Made by a program: the position numbers and the translations under genes. From contig CABOHA010000007.1 in assembly GCA_902399975.1 (NCBI GenBank), positions 1 to 62,207 of the forward strand: 62,207 bases of DNA, given 5' to 3'. The DNA comes from Coriobacteriaceae bacterium. GTDB taxonomy: Bacteria; Actinomycetota; Coriobacteriia; Coriobacteriales; Coriobacteriaceae. Positions 36,681 through 45,644 of the stretch are shown piece after piece; the first letter of the stretch is position 1; each line of letters begins with the position of its first letter. The notes beneath the pieces are model-generated. The model was not told the DNA's origin, made no database searches, and saw nothing but the letters and a program-made list of their open reading frames with translations.

Positions 36681-37187
36681 ATGTGCGATGAACCTCTTAA
36701 CCTTTGTTCGCATGAGCCCGGCGGCGACCCGTCACAGCCGGCGGATGTACCCGAAGCGGTCAGCGCCGAAGACAAACTTGCCAAGCGCATCCTCAATAAT
36801 CTGGGCTTTTGCGGCCATTACATGCATTTTCATGGCGGAGGCGTGTCCGGCAAGGCGCCCATCATCTGCCTGCTGGCCAAGCAACCCGGCGGCGAGATGT
36901 CGCAGCAGGAGCTCGGCATGCACTTTGACCTCAAGCCGGGATCGCTTTCCGAGATCCTGTCCAAGCTCGAGCTCAACGGCCTCATCGAGCGCAGCCGTAA
37001 CCCCAAGGATCGACGGCAACTCACCATTCGCCTGACCGAAACCGGCCGGGAAAACGCCCGCATCGACCAGGCGGCCCGCATCCGCTTTAGAGAACGGGCC
37101 TTTAGCGCGCTCACCCACGACGAGCGCGAGGACCTCGCCGAAATGCTCGATAAAATCCGCGTAACCTGGGAGGAACTGGATGATTAA
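36681..37187 (+). CDS. MarR-family transcriptional regulator
   Basis: A 168-residue dimeric winged-helix regulator. The recognition segment is FDLKPGSLSEILSKLELNGLIER, the wing SRNPKDRRQLTIRLTE. The first 45 residues are a non-conserved acidic tail. It begins an operon with two ABC exporter halves and overlaps the first by 8 bp (ATGATTAA), so it very likely represses the exporter until a ligand binds. The ligand is unknown. Confidence 0.93.
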   Translation: MCDEPLNLCSHEPGGDPSQPADVPEAVSAEDKLAKRILNNLGFCGHYMHFHGGGVSGKAPIICLLAKQPGGEMSQQELGMHFDLKPGSLSEILSKLELNGLIERSRNPKDRRQLTIRLTETGRENARIDQAARIRFRERAFSALTHDEREDLAEMLDKIRVTWEELDD

Positions 37188-38994
37188 AACCCTCATGGGA
37201 AGCATCCGCGACTATATGAAAGTCACCGTTGCCACGCCGTTGCTCGTGCTTGGCGAGGTGCTCTGCGAGATGCTGATTCCATTTATCACCGCCAACCTGA
37301 TCGACACCATCAAAGACGGCGCCACCGTAGCCGAGATGCTTCCCACCGCGGGCTTTTTGGTGCTCATCGCGCTGACGTCGCTTGCTTTTGGCGCCGCGGC
37401 CGGCGTCACCTGCAGCCATGCGAGCTGCGGGTTCGCCAAGAACCTGCGTCACGACCTGTTCTACAAGATCCAGACGTTCAGCTTTGCCAACATCGATGAG
37501 TTCTCGAGCTCCTCGCTCGTCACGCGCCTGACCACCGATATCAACAACGTGCAGCAGGCCTTTATGATGATCATCCGTATCGCCGTGCGCGCGCCGCTGG
37601 TCTTGATCTTCGCCTTTACCATGGCATTTATCATGGGCGGCAGCGTCGCCATGGTCTACCTGGTCATCATTCCGCTGCTGGGCTTTGGACTGTTCTTTAT
37701 CATCTTTAAGGTGCGCCCCATCTTCTCGCGTGTGTTCCACAAGTACGACGCCCTTAACGAGTCCGTTGAGGAAAACGTCACCGGCATGCGCGTGGTCAAG
37801 AGCTATGTGCGCGAAGACTTTGAGAAGGAGAAGTTCGCGACCGCCGCACGCGACGTCCAGATGGACTTCACCCGCGCCGAGAAACTGCTCGCCTCTAACA
37901 ACCCCATGATGAACATCTGCGTCAACGGCGCGTTTGTCGTCATCATCTACCTGGGCTCCAAGCTCATCATCACGAGCCAGGGCACGCTGTTCGACGTGGG
38001 CCAGCTCTCCTCGACCTTTACCTATGGTTTCCAGATTCTCATGAGCCTGATGCAGCTGTCGATGATCTTTGTCATGGTGACCATGGCCGACGAATCGGCA
38101 CACCGCATTGCCGAGGTGCTGGCCGCCGAGCCCACGATCGCCGATCCCGCCGAGCCCGTGCTCGAGGTTGCCGACGGTTCCATCGACTTTGACCACGTGA
38201 GCTTTAAGTATTCCAAGCATGCGAAGCGCCAGGCGCTCGACGATATCGACCTGCACATTACGAGCGGCGAGACCATCGGCATCATCGGCGGCACCGGCTC
38301 GGCCAAGTCCACGCTCGTTAACCTCATCGCCCGCCTGTACGACACCACCGAAGGCGCTGTGCGCGTGGGCGGCGTGGACGTGCGCGACTACGACCTGGAC
38401 GCGCTGCGTCACCAGGTCGCCATGGTGCTGCAGAAAAACGTGCTGTTTAGCGGCACCATCGCCGAGAACCTGCGTTGGGGCGACCCGAACGCCACCGACG
38501 AGGAAGTCCGCGAGGCAGCGCATCTGGCCTGCGCCGACGAGTTTGTCGACGGTTTCCCCAAGGGCTACGACACCTGGATCGAACAGGGCGGCTCTAATGT
38601 TTCGGGCGGTCAGAAGCAGCGCCTGTGCATTGCACGCGCCCTGCTGCGTCGCCCCAAGATCTTGATCCTGGACGACTCCACCAGCGCCGTCGACACCAAG
38701 ACCGACGCAAAGATTCGCGCAGGTCTGGCAAGCTATCTGCCCAACACGACCAAGATCATCATCGCCCAGCGCATCAGCTCCGTGCAGGACGCAGACCGCA
38801 TCATCGTCATGGAGGGCGGCCGTATCGCGCAGATCGGCAACCATGATGAGCTGCTCAAGACGAGCGAGATCTACCGCGAGACCTTTACCTCGCAGAACAA
38901 GATGAGCGCCGAGGGCGAAGGGGCCGTCGAGGCCGACACCGAGGCATCCGCAACGCAAGCTCAGACCCAGGAAGGAGGCGAGGCACATGAGTAA
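37180..38994 (+). CDS. ABC exporter half, degenerate ATPase site
   Basis: 604 residues: six transmembrane helices (1-310) then an ATPase domain. Walker A is GGTGSAKST at 370-378, with Ala where Gly is usual. The signature is VSGGQ at 474-478. Walker B is ILILDD at 494-499, with Asp499 in place of the catalytic Glu, the known mark of the non-hydrolysing site in heterodimeric exporters such as TM287/288 and TmrAB. An acidic tail of about 25 residues ends it. It overlaps the next gene by 8 bp, so both halves are made together. Confidence 0.93.
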   Translation: MIKTLMGSIRDYMKVTVATPLLVLGEVLCEMLIPFITANLIDTIKDGATVAEMLPTAGFLVLIALTSLAFGAAAGVTCSHASCGFAKNLRHDLFYKIQTFSFANIDEFSSSSLVTRLTTDINNVQQAFMMIIRIAVRAPLVLIFAFTMAFIMGGSVAMVYLVIIPLLGFGLFFIIFKVRPIFSRVFHKYDALNESVEENVTGMRVVKSYVREDFEKEKFATAARDVQMDFTRAEKLLASNNPMMNICVNGAFVVIIYLGSKLIITSQGTLFDVGQLSSTFTYGFQILMSLMQLSMIFVMVTMADESAHRIAEVLAAEPTIADPAEPVLEVADGSIDFDHVSFKYSKHAKRQALDDIDLHITSGETIGIIGGTGSAKSTLVNLIARLYDTTEGAVRVGGVDVRDYDLDALRHQVAMVLQKNVLFSGTIAENLRWGDPNATDEEVREAAHLACADEFVDGFPKGYDTWIEQGGSNVSGGQKQRLCIARALLRRPKILILDDSTSAVDTKTDAKIRAGLASYLPNTTKIIIAQRISSVQDADRIIVMEGGRIAQIGNHDELLKTSEIYRETFTSQNKMSAEGEGAVEADTEASATQAQTQEGGEAHE

Positions 38995-40906
38995 GGCAAC
39001 GACCGCCGAGCGCGCGCTCAACCGCAAGGGCGGCACCATGTCGCGCCTCATCAAGACGCTCTTTGGCTTCTATCCCGTGCTTTTGCCCCTCGTCGTCGCC
39101 GGCGTGGTGCTCTGCGCCATCATCAACTCCATCGGCGCGACCTTCCTGCAGAGCGCCCTGCAGATTATTAGCGAATCGTGGCAGTCGGGCGATTGGGAAG
39201 CCGCACAGCCCAAGATCGCACAGCTCGTGACCACCCTCGCCTGCATCTACGGCGTCGGCGTCCTGTCCTCGCTCTTCTGGAACCGCGCCATGGCTATCGT
39301 CACGCAGGGCTCGCTCGAGAAGCTGCGCGAGATGATGTTCAACCGCATGCAGGACCTGCCGATCCGCTACTTCGACACGCACCAGCGCGGCGATATCATG
39401 AGCCACTACACCAACGACATCGACACGCTGCGTCAGATGATCAGCCAGTCGCTGCCCAACCTGCTCATGACGATCATCATCATCGTCACGGTGTTCTTTA
39501 TCATGCTGTACTACAGCGTGTGGATGTGCTTGGTCATCATCGCCGGCGTCGCCTTTATGACCTTTATGACCAAGCTGCTCGGATCCAACTCCGCGCGCTT
39601 CTTCATTGCGCAGCAGACCGAGCTTGGCGTGGTCGAGGGCCATATCGAGGAGGTCATGAACGGCCAGAAGGTCGTCAAGGCGTTCTGCCACGAGTCTGCC
39701 GCCGAGGCCGATTTTGACGAGCGCAACGAAAAGCTCTTCGAGGTCTCCCAGAAGGCCAACATGTACGCCAACATCCTCATGCCCATCCTTATGAACCTGG
39801 GCAACCTGCTCTACGTGCTGGTGGCCCTTGCCGGCGGCATTTTCCTGGCGCTGGGCGTGCCCAACCTGAGCATCTCGGGCATGGCGCTGTCCATCGCCGT
39901 CGTGGTGCCGTTCCTCAACATGACCAAGCAGTTCTGCGGACAGATCGGCCAGATCTCGCAGCAGATCAACGCCGTGGTCATGGGCCTCGCCGGCGCCGAC
40001 CGCATCTTTGAGCTCATCGACGAGAAGCCCGAGGCCGACGAAGGCTACGTGACGCTCGTCAACGCGCAGGTGAACCCCGAGACTTGGGAGTTCGAGGAGG
40101 CCGACCACCACACCGGCATGTGGGCATGGAAACACCCGCACCGCGCAACCGGCGAGATCGAGTACGTACCGCTGCGCGGCGACCTGGTCATGGACAACGT
40201 CGACTTTGGCTACACGCCCGACCACGAGGTACTGCACGGCGTGTCCGTGTTTGCCAAGCCGGGCCAGAAAGTCGCGTTTGTCGGCGCCACCGGTGCCGGT
40301 AAGACGACCATCACCAACCTCATCAACCGTTTCTATGACATCGCCGACGGCAAGATCCGCTACGACGGCATCAACGTCAACAAGATCCGCAAGGCCGATC
40401 TGCGCCGCTCGCTGGGCGTGGTGCTGCAGGACGTGAACCTGTTCACCGGCAGCGTGATGGATAACATCCGCTACGGCAACCTGGATGCCACCGACGAGGA
40501 GTGCATCGCGGCGGCCAAGCTTGCCGGCGCGGACGACTTTATCACACGCCTGCCCGACGGCTATGACACCATGCTCACCGGCAACGGCGCACAGCTGTCG
40601 CAGGGCCAGCGTCAGCTAATTTCGATCGCCCGCGCCGCCGTCGCCGATCCGCCGGCGATGATTCTAGACGAGGCCACGAGCTCCATCGACACCCGCACCG
40701 AGGCCATCGTGCAGGCGGGCATGGATAAGCTCATGGAGGGCCGCACGACGTTTGTCATCGCACACCGCCTGTCCACCGTGCGTAACTCCGACGCGATCAT
40801 CTGTCTGGACCACGGCCGTATCATCGAGCGCGGCAACCACGACGAACTGATCGCCAAGCGCGGGTATTACTACCAGCTCTACACCGGAGCGTTTGAGCTG
40901 GAGTAG
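38987..40906 (+). CDS. ABC exporter half, canonical Walker B
   Basis: 639 residues: six transmembrane helices then an ATPase. Walker A is GATGAGKT at 433-440. The signature is the variant LSQGQ at 537-541. Walker B has the proper catalytic Glu (E562 in MILDEATSS). The variant signature and the Asp of the partner together form the degenerate site; the partner's VSGGQ and this Walker B form the active one. An insert of about 50 residues sits before the ATPase. The substrate could be a drug, peptide or lipid. Confidence 0.93.
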   Translation: MSKATTAERALNRKGGTMSRLIKTLFGFYPVLLPLVVAGVVLCAIINSIGATFLQSALQIISESWQSGDWEAAQPKIAQLVTTLACIYGVGVLSSLFWNRAMAIVTQGSLEKLREMMFNRMQDLPIRYFDTHQRGDIMSHYTNDIDTLRQMISQSLPNLLMTIIIIVTVFFIMLYYSVWMCLVIIAGVAFMTFMTKLLGSNSARFFIAQQTELGVVEGHIEEVMNGQKVVKAFCHESAAEADFDERNEKLFEVSQKANMYANILMPILMNLGNLLYVLVALAGGIFLALGVPNLSISGMALSIAVVVPFLNMTKQFCGQIGQISQQINAVVMGLAGADRIFELIDEKPEADEGYVTLVNAQVNPETWEFEEADHHTGMWAWKHPHRATGEIEYVPLRGDLVMDNVDFGYTPDHEVLHGVSVFAKPGQKVAFVGATGAGKTTITNLINRFYDIADGKIRYDGINVNKIRKADLRRSLGVVLQDVNLFTGSVMDNIRYGNLDATDEECIAAAKLAGADDFITRLPDGYDTMLTGNGAQLSQGQRQLISIARAAVADPPAMILDEATSSIDTRTEAIVQAGMDKLMEGRTTFVIAHRLSTVRNSDAIICLDHGRIIERGNHDELIAKRGYYYQLYTGAFELE

Positions 40907-40920
40907 GACCGATTACTGAC

Positions 40921-41028
40921 GGAGGGTGCCCCGGGGACGGGCGGGGTATTTCCTCCGTGCTCAAACATTCTCGCTGCGCTGCGAAACTGCGCGCGGAGGA
41001 AATACCCCGCCGCCCCGGGGCACCCTCC
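40921..41028 (+). terminator. Very long GC-rich inverted repeat after the ABC operon
   Basis: The arms 40921-40957 and 40995-41028 pair over about 35 bp: GGAGGGTGCCCCGGGG, a 2-base bulge, then GCGGGGTATTTCCTCCG. The loop is about 37 bases. It would be an extremely stable RNA end or a cruciform. Confidence 0.75.
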
Positions 41029-41071
41029 TGCGCGCAATCAGCCCGTTGTTTAAAACGGAATAAAGGTTAGT

Positions 41072-41104
41072 GAGGCCCTGGCCGTTTGGCCAGGGCCTCG
41101 TTTT
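41072..41104 (+). terminator. Terminator between the ABC operon and the LysR gene
   Basis: The 12-bp stem GAGGCCCTGGCC (41072-41083) with GGCCAGGGCCTC (41088-41099) and a GTTT loop is followed by GTTTT on the plus strand. On the minus strand it follows the LysR stop and may serve both ways. Confidence 0.8.
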
Positions 41105-41111
41105 GTGTAAG

Positions 41112-41990
41112 CTAGTTGAGGAGTTGGGCCATGGCGTTGACGAATTTTTGGACTTGGAGGGTGGGCTCGAGCGGGTAGTGCAAGAAGACCGGCACCTCGC
41201 GGCCGCATAGGAACGGCACGCCCACAAAGGCCGGGTGCACACCCGACCATGCGCCGCAGGTGAGCACCGCGTCGCCCTTTTCCTCGGCTTCGTTAAAGAG
41301 CGCAAAGTCGAAGCTATCCACGTCGATCACGTCCACGCCGCCGTCGGCCAAAAGGTCGATGCGCAGGCTGTCCATGGCGTCGTTGCCGTGGCGCAGTACG
41401 CGCAGACGCATACCCTCCAAGTCGGCGATCGAAATACGGTTCTTGCGTGCCAGCGGGCTCGTGCGCGGCAGGTCGATATAAAACGGCACGTTGACAATGC
41501 GGAGCTTTTGGCAGGCATCACCCCAGCGTGGGGTAGAAAAACTCGACTGCACCACATCCACCTCGCGCCCCAGACTGCGCATGACGGTCTCGCGCTCATC
41601 GTAAAGGTCCCCCACCGGCACAATCTCAAAACGCAAGCGCGGCTCCATGTCGTGCACCTGCGGCCACAGCGCGAGCGTTTGGCGCCCCGGGCACATCATC
41701 GACACGCCCAGGCGCACGGCACCGCCATCGCCCGCCGCGCGTCGGGCACGGCGCAACGCGTCCTCGGACTGCCGCATGATCGAACGCGCGTCGTCCACCA
41801 GCAGTGCGCCGGCCGGCGTCACTTTGACGCCCGAGTGCGAGCGTTCGAACAGCGTGATGCCGAACTCGGCCTCGAAGCCCGAAACCTGCTTGACGAGCGC
41901 CGGGGTCGACACGCGCAATTTTGCCGCCGCACGCGAGAAACTTCCCAGCTCCGCGGCGGCCGAAATAGCGTCAAGTCGTCGATCGTACAC
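41112..41990 (-). CDS. LysR-family transcriptional regulator
   Basis: A 292-residue regulator. The N-terminal helix-turn-helix is AAAELGSFSRAAAKLRVSTPALVKQV, and the effector-binding domain spans about 95-290. The best start is GTG at 41990 with GGGAG seven bases upstream; an 11-codon longer frame is possible. It is divergent from an SDR-MFS-Gfo/Idh operon and so is the likely activator of it. The C-terminal LysR domain contains several His/Cys residues but no recognisable ligand class. Confidence 0.9.
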   Translation of the reverse strand: MYDRRLDAISAAAELGSFSRAAAKLRVSTPALVKQVSGFEAEFGITLFERSHSGVKVTPAGALLVDDARSIMRQSEDALRRARRAAGDGGAVRLGVSMMCPGRQTLALWPQVHDMEPRLRFEIVPVGDLYDERETVMRSLGREVDVVQSSFSTPRWGDACQKLRIVNVPFYIDLPRTSPLARKNRISIADLEGMRLRVLRHGNDAMDSLRIDLLADGGVDVIDVDSFDFALFNEAEEKGDAVLTCGAWSGVHPAFVGVPFLCGREVPVFLHYPLEPTLQVQKFVNAMAQLLN

Positions 41991-42170
41991 GTCAATCTCC
42001 CGTTTTCGCACGCGCGGGCCCACAGCGCCGCAGGGGGTCGTTTTCGCAGGTCATGCGCTCAATTAAGCATAAACTGCATCGCACAGTGTAAACCTATGAT
42101 TAACGCCATTCTAACAAATATGCAATTCACCTGCGCAAATGCAAAGCATACGATAACCAGCGAAAACCAC

Positions 42171-42197
42171 GTGGGTCGGTTAATGGGAGCGACCCAC
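42171..42197 (+). promoter_or_regulatory. Leader hairpin before the SDR gene
   Basis: GTGGGTCG (42171-42178) pairs with CGACCCAC (42190-42197), ending about 16 bases before the Shine-Dalgarno GAAGGGAAG. It may be a LysR-related site or a translation-modulating hairpin. Confidence 0.45.
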
Positions 42198-42223
42198 CGG
42201 GAGGCACAAGAAGGGAAGTTCCT

Positions 42224-43105
42224 ATGAGCAATTGGCTTAAGCTCGAGGGCGATGTTTGCGCCGTGACCGGCGCGCTCGGCGGTATGGGCGTCGAGATTTG
42301 CCGCGAGTTCGCCCGCAACGGCGCCAACGTCGTCATGCTCGACCTGGACGAGGAGAAGGTCAAGGCCGCTGCCGCCGACCTTGCTGCCGAGTTTGGCATC
42401 CACGCCGAGGGTTACAAGATGAACGCCACCGACGAGGCCGAGGTTCAGGCTGCCGTCGACGCCACCATCGCCGACTTCGGCCGTGTCGACGTCCTCGTCA
42501 ACACCGCCGGCATCCTGCGCTTCGCCGCCATGGAGGACCTGCCGCTGAGCGACTGGGAGCAGGTGCTCAACGTCAACCTCACCGGCTACTTCATCACCTC
42601 GCAGCGCTTTGGTCGCGAGATGATCAAGGCCGGCCAGGGCCGCCTGGTTCACATCTCCACCGTCGCCAGTCACTCCCCCGAAACGTTCTCGGGCGTGTAC
42701 AGCTCCACCAAGGCGGGCGTCAACATGATGTCCAAGATGCTGGCTGCCGAGTGGGGTCCCTACGGCGTGCGCTCCAACTGCGTCGAGCCCTGCTTCGTCA
42801 AGACCCCCATGTCGGCGAGCTTTTACGCCGACCCCGAGGTCGAGAAGAGCCGCAGCCGCCTCATCGCCACGCGCCGCATCGGCGAGGTCAGCGATATCGC
42901 CAACGCAGTCATGTTCCTGGCGTCCAAGCGCTCGGACTTTACCACCGGCGACGCCATCAAGGTCGATGGCGGCTTCTCCAATATGATGGGCGACCTCACC
43001 GCCAAGCCCGGCGGTCGCCGAGCCTTTGCCGACAACTACCTCAAGAACAAGGGTGTCGAGCTTTGGTCCGATGAGTCCGGCGTCGCAAAGCCGACTGACC
43101 AGTAA
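42224..43105 (+). CDS. SDR-family oxidoreductase
   Basis: A 293-residue classical short-chain dehydrogenase. The cofactor motif is TGALGGMG at 15-22 and NTAG at 93-96. The catalytic Tyr-Lys pair Y159-SST-K163 is intact. At the usual catalytic Ser position, 13 residues before Tyr, the residue is Thr146, flanked by Ser145. The acidic residue D40 at the end of strand 2 favours NAD over NADP. A C-terminal extension of about 30 residues follows the core. First gene of a four-gene divergent cluster, it may oxidise a polyol, sugar or hydroxy acid taken up by the next gene's product. Confidence 0.92.
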   Translation: MSNWLKLEGDVCAVTGALGGMGVEICREFARNGANVVMLDLDEEKVKAAAADLAAEFGIHAEGYKMNATDEAEVQAAVDATIADFGRVDVLVNTAGILRFAAMEDLPLSDWEQVLNVNLTGYFITSQRFGREMIKAGQGRLVHISTVASHSPETFSGVYSSTKAGVNMMSKMLAAEWGPYGVRSNCVEPCFVKTPMSASFYADPEVEKSRSRLIATRRIGEVSDIANAVMFLASKRSDFTTGDAIKVDGGFSNMMGDLTAKPGGRRAFADNYLKNKGVELWSDESGVAKPTDQ

Positions 43106-43169
43106 ACCAGCCCAACAGGGAGGCTCGCGGTGACGCCCGCTCCTCCCCGCATCGATTAGAAAGAGTCCA

Positions 43170-44426
43170 ATGGCTTCCACCAACTCCAACAAGGGTCGCG
43201 CCGTCGTGCTTTCCGCCGCGTGCGTCACCATGTTCTTCATCAGCTCCATCGCGCTGTACTCCGTCGTGTCCAAGAACCTGCTCGCCGTCTATCCCGAGTG
43301 GTCCAGCGCTCTTACCTGGGCCTTCCCGGTCTTTCAGACCATCATGGCCGTGACGGGCATCTTCGCCGGCCGCATCTCCGATAAGATCGGCCCGCGCAAC
43401 GTCGTGATCGCCGCCGCCGTGTGCTACGGCCTGGGCTGGTTCATGTCCGGCACCGTTACCGAGCCGTGGCAGTTCTACCTGTGGTTCTCGCTCGTCGCCG
43501 CCATCGGCAATGGCCTGGGCTACAACCCGGCGCTCACCACCGGCCAAAAGTGGTTCATCGACAAGAAGGGCCTCGCCTCCGGCATCACCCTGGCCGCTTC
43601 GACCGCCGGCCCCGCCGTGCTGTCCCCGGTGCTCGCCTCGCTGCTCATCCCGAGTCTGGGCATCTTTGGCGCCCTCAAGGCACTCGGCGTCATCTTCTTT
43701 GTGATGATCGCTGCCTCCGCCCTGTTCCTGAAGGCCCCCGAGGCCGGCTGGCTGCCCGAGGGCTTCGAGGCCCCCAAGGGCGGCGCGCACGCCGGCACCT
43801 TCGGTGACCTCACCCCGGGCGAGATGGTCAAGACCCCGCGCTTCTGGGTCCTCATCGTCACCTTCGCCTTTGCTGCCACTGCAGGCACCCTGCTTGTGGG
43901 CAAGGTTGCCTCCATCGCCGCCGTCCAGCTCTTCGCCGACCCCACGAGCGCCGCGGCCGTCGCCCTCGGTGGCGTGGTGGTCTCCGTCAACACCTGCGCC
44001 AACCTGGTCGGCCGTCTGTCCTTTGGCCAGATCATCGACAAGCTCGGCGCCTACAAGTCGCTGCTCATCAGCCTTGTCGTCACCATCGTCGCGCTCGTCA
44101 TCATGTCGATGAGCTTTACGCAGAGCATGTTCTTTGTGGCGCTCGCCCTGCTCGGCTTTAGCTTTGGCGCCCTGCTCGTCATCTACCCGCCGCTCACCGG
44201 TGGCGCCTTTGGTACCAGCAACATCGGCGTCAACTACGGCATCATGTTCTTGGGCTACGCCGCTTCTACCTGGATCAGCCAGCCCATCACCGCCGTGCTG
44301 TATCACGCCGAAGCCGGCAGCGCCGCCTACCAGCAGTCCTTCTATGGCGCCATCGTGATCGCCGCCATCGCCGTCGTGCTCACCGTCTACATGATGGTCT
44401 CCGACAGCAAGAAAAAGTCCGCCTAG
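43170..44426 (+). CDS. MFS transporter, OFA (oxalate/formate antiporter-like) family
   Basis: A 418-residue, 12-helix transporter. The segments FAGRISDKIGPRNV, IGNGLGYNPALTTGQKWFIDKKGLASGITLA and GQIIDKLGAYKS match the OFA branch, which mostly carries small carboxylates. The cluster around it (SDR, Gfo/Idh enzyme, LysR regulator) suggests import of an organic acid or sugar acid for oxidation. The Shine-Dalgarno (AAAGAG) is weak, 65 bp after the SDR stop. Confidence 0.9.
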   Translation: MASTNSNKGRAVVLSAACVTMFFISSIALYSVVSKNLLAVYPEWSSALTWAFPVFQTIMAVTGIFAGRISDKIGPRNVVIAAAVCYGLGWFMSGTVTEPWQFYLWFSLVAAIGNGLGYNPALTTGQKWFIDKKGLASGITLAASTAGPAVLSPVLASLLIPSLGIFGALKALGVIFFVMIAASALFLKAPEAGWLPEGFEAPKGGAHAGTFGDLTPGEMVKTPRFWVLIVTFAFAATAGTLLVGKVASIAAVQLFADPTSAAAVALGGVVVSVNTCANLVGRLSFGQIIDKLGAYKSLLISLVVTIVALVIMSMSFTQSMFFVALALLGFSFGALLVIYPPLTGGAFGTSNIGVNYGIMFLGYAASTWISQPITAVLYHAEAGSAAYQQSFYGAIVIAAIAVVLTVYMMVSDSKKKSA

Positions 44427-44434
44427 TTTTATCG

Positions 44435-44465
44435 ATGTGACAAAGGGACAGCCCCTTTGTCACAT
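44435..44465. repeat. GTGACAAAG-type palindrome, copy D
   Basis: ATGTGACAAAGGG (44435-44447) pairs with CCCTTTGTCACAT (44453-44465) inside an operon, between the MFS and Gfo/Idh genes, so it does not merely mark transcript ends. Confidence 0.8.
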
Positions 44466-44495
44466 TCCACCAGCCACCAGTATTAAGGAGTCGAA

Positions 44496-45536
44496 ATGTC
44501 TGAGCTCAACCCCGTCCGCATTGCCGTCATCGGCGCCGGCGCCATGGGCCGCAACCACATCCGCTTTGTCACCGAGGAGCCCGAGGCCGAGCTCGTCGCC
44601 ATCGCCGACGCCTTTGAGGGCGCCCGTGCCACGGCCGAGGCCGCCGGCGTGCCGTTCTTTACCGATCCCGCCCAGATGATGGACGAGGTCAAGCCCGAGG
44701 CCGTCATCATCGCCACCCCCAACGACTTGCACCTGGGCGTTGCCCGCGAGGCCATCAAGCGCAACATCGTACCGCTGGTCGAAAAGCCGATCTCCAACGA
44801 CCTGGAGGATGCCCAGGCCTTCGCCGCCGAGGCCGAGACCGCCGGCGTGCCCGTGCTCGTGGGTCAGCACCGTCGTCACAACCCCTTCGTCAACAAGGCC
44901 AAGGAAATCATCGAGTCCGGCGAGCTGGGCAAGCTCACCGTGTCGAGCTTCCACTACATGATCTATAAGAATGACGAGTACTTTGACGTCGAGTGGCGCC
45001 GCAAGAAGGGTGCCGGCCCGATCCTGGTCAACCTGGTGCACGACGTCGACCTGCTCCGCTACCTGCTGGGCGAGCCCGTTGCCGTCCAGGGCATGCAGTC
45101 CAGCGCCGCCCGCGGTTTTGAGACCGAGGACTCCGCCGTGGTCAACGTCCGTTTTGCCGATGGCGCGCTCGCAAGCATGACCATCTCCGACGCCACCGCC
45201 AGCCCCTGGAACTGGGAGGCAACCGCTCGCGAGGATCCGCAGTATCGCCCCTTCGACGCCGATGCCTACTTTATTGGCGGTACCAAGGGCGCCCTTTCGC
45301 TACCCCGCCTGCACCAGTTCTCCTACGACGGTGCCTCCAACTGGCACAAGCCGCTGCAGATGGAGGTCCCGGCTGTGGACCCGGCGCTGCCGCACAAGAT
45401 GCAGCTCAAGCACTTTGTGAAGGTCGTCCGCCGCGAGGTCAAGCCCGTCGTGACCCCCGCCGACAACGTCAAGACGCTCACGCTTCTCAACGCCATCAAG
45501 GAGGCCGCCGAGACCGGCCAGCTCGTCGAGCTGTAA
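44496..45536 (+). CDS. Gfo/Idh/MocA-family oxidoreductase
   Basis: A 346-residue two-domain dehydrogenase. The N-terminal Rossmann motif is IGAGAMGRNH (about 12-21). VEKPISNDLEDA has the conserved EKP lysine (about 96), and the catalytic region contains LVHDVDLLRYLLGEP, with the usual His-D-x-D. Family members oxidise sugars, inositols or sugar acids with NAD(P). AAGGAG precedes the start. It is the last gene of the LysR-regulated cluster and is followed by a terminator. Confidence 0.92.
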   Translation: MSELNPVRIAVIGAGAMGRNHIRFVTEEPEAELVAIADAFEGARATAEAAGVPFFTDPAQMMDEVKPEAVIIATPNDLHLGVAREAIKRNIVPLVEKPISNDLEDAQAFAAEAETAGVPVLVGQHRRHNPFVNKAKEIIESGELGKLTVSSFHYMIYKNDEYFDVEWRRKKGAGPILVNLVHDVDLLRYLLGEPVAVQGMQSSAARGFETEDSAVVNVRFADGALASMTISDATASPWNWEATAREDPQYRPFDADAYFIGGTKGALSLPRLHQFSYDGASNWHKPLQMEVPAVDPALPHKMQLKHFVKVVRREVKPVVTPADNVKTLTLLNAIKEAAETGQLVEL

Positions 45537-45609
45537 TGCCTTGAGAGCGGCCGCGGCAGAAACCCCATGCCGAGTCCCTCGGTCCGCCACAAATAAGCCC
45601 CTCTTCTTT

Positions 45610-45644
45610 GCCCCGCGAGCAGCCTCCTGCCCGCGGGGCATTTT
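45610..45644 (+). terminator. Terminator of the SDR-MFS-Gfo/Idh cluster
   Basis: GCCCCGCG (45610-45617) pairs with CGCGGGGC (45632-45639), followed by ATTTT. Confidence 0.75.

Noticed and set aside
38987..40906. Second ABC half as a separate homodimeric exporter
   Set aside because: The 8-bp overlap and the complementary degenerate features of the two halves fit a single heterodimer.
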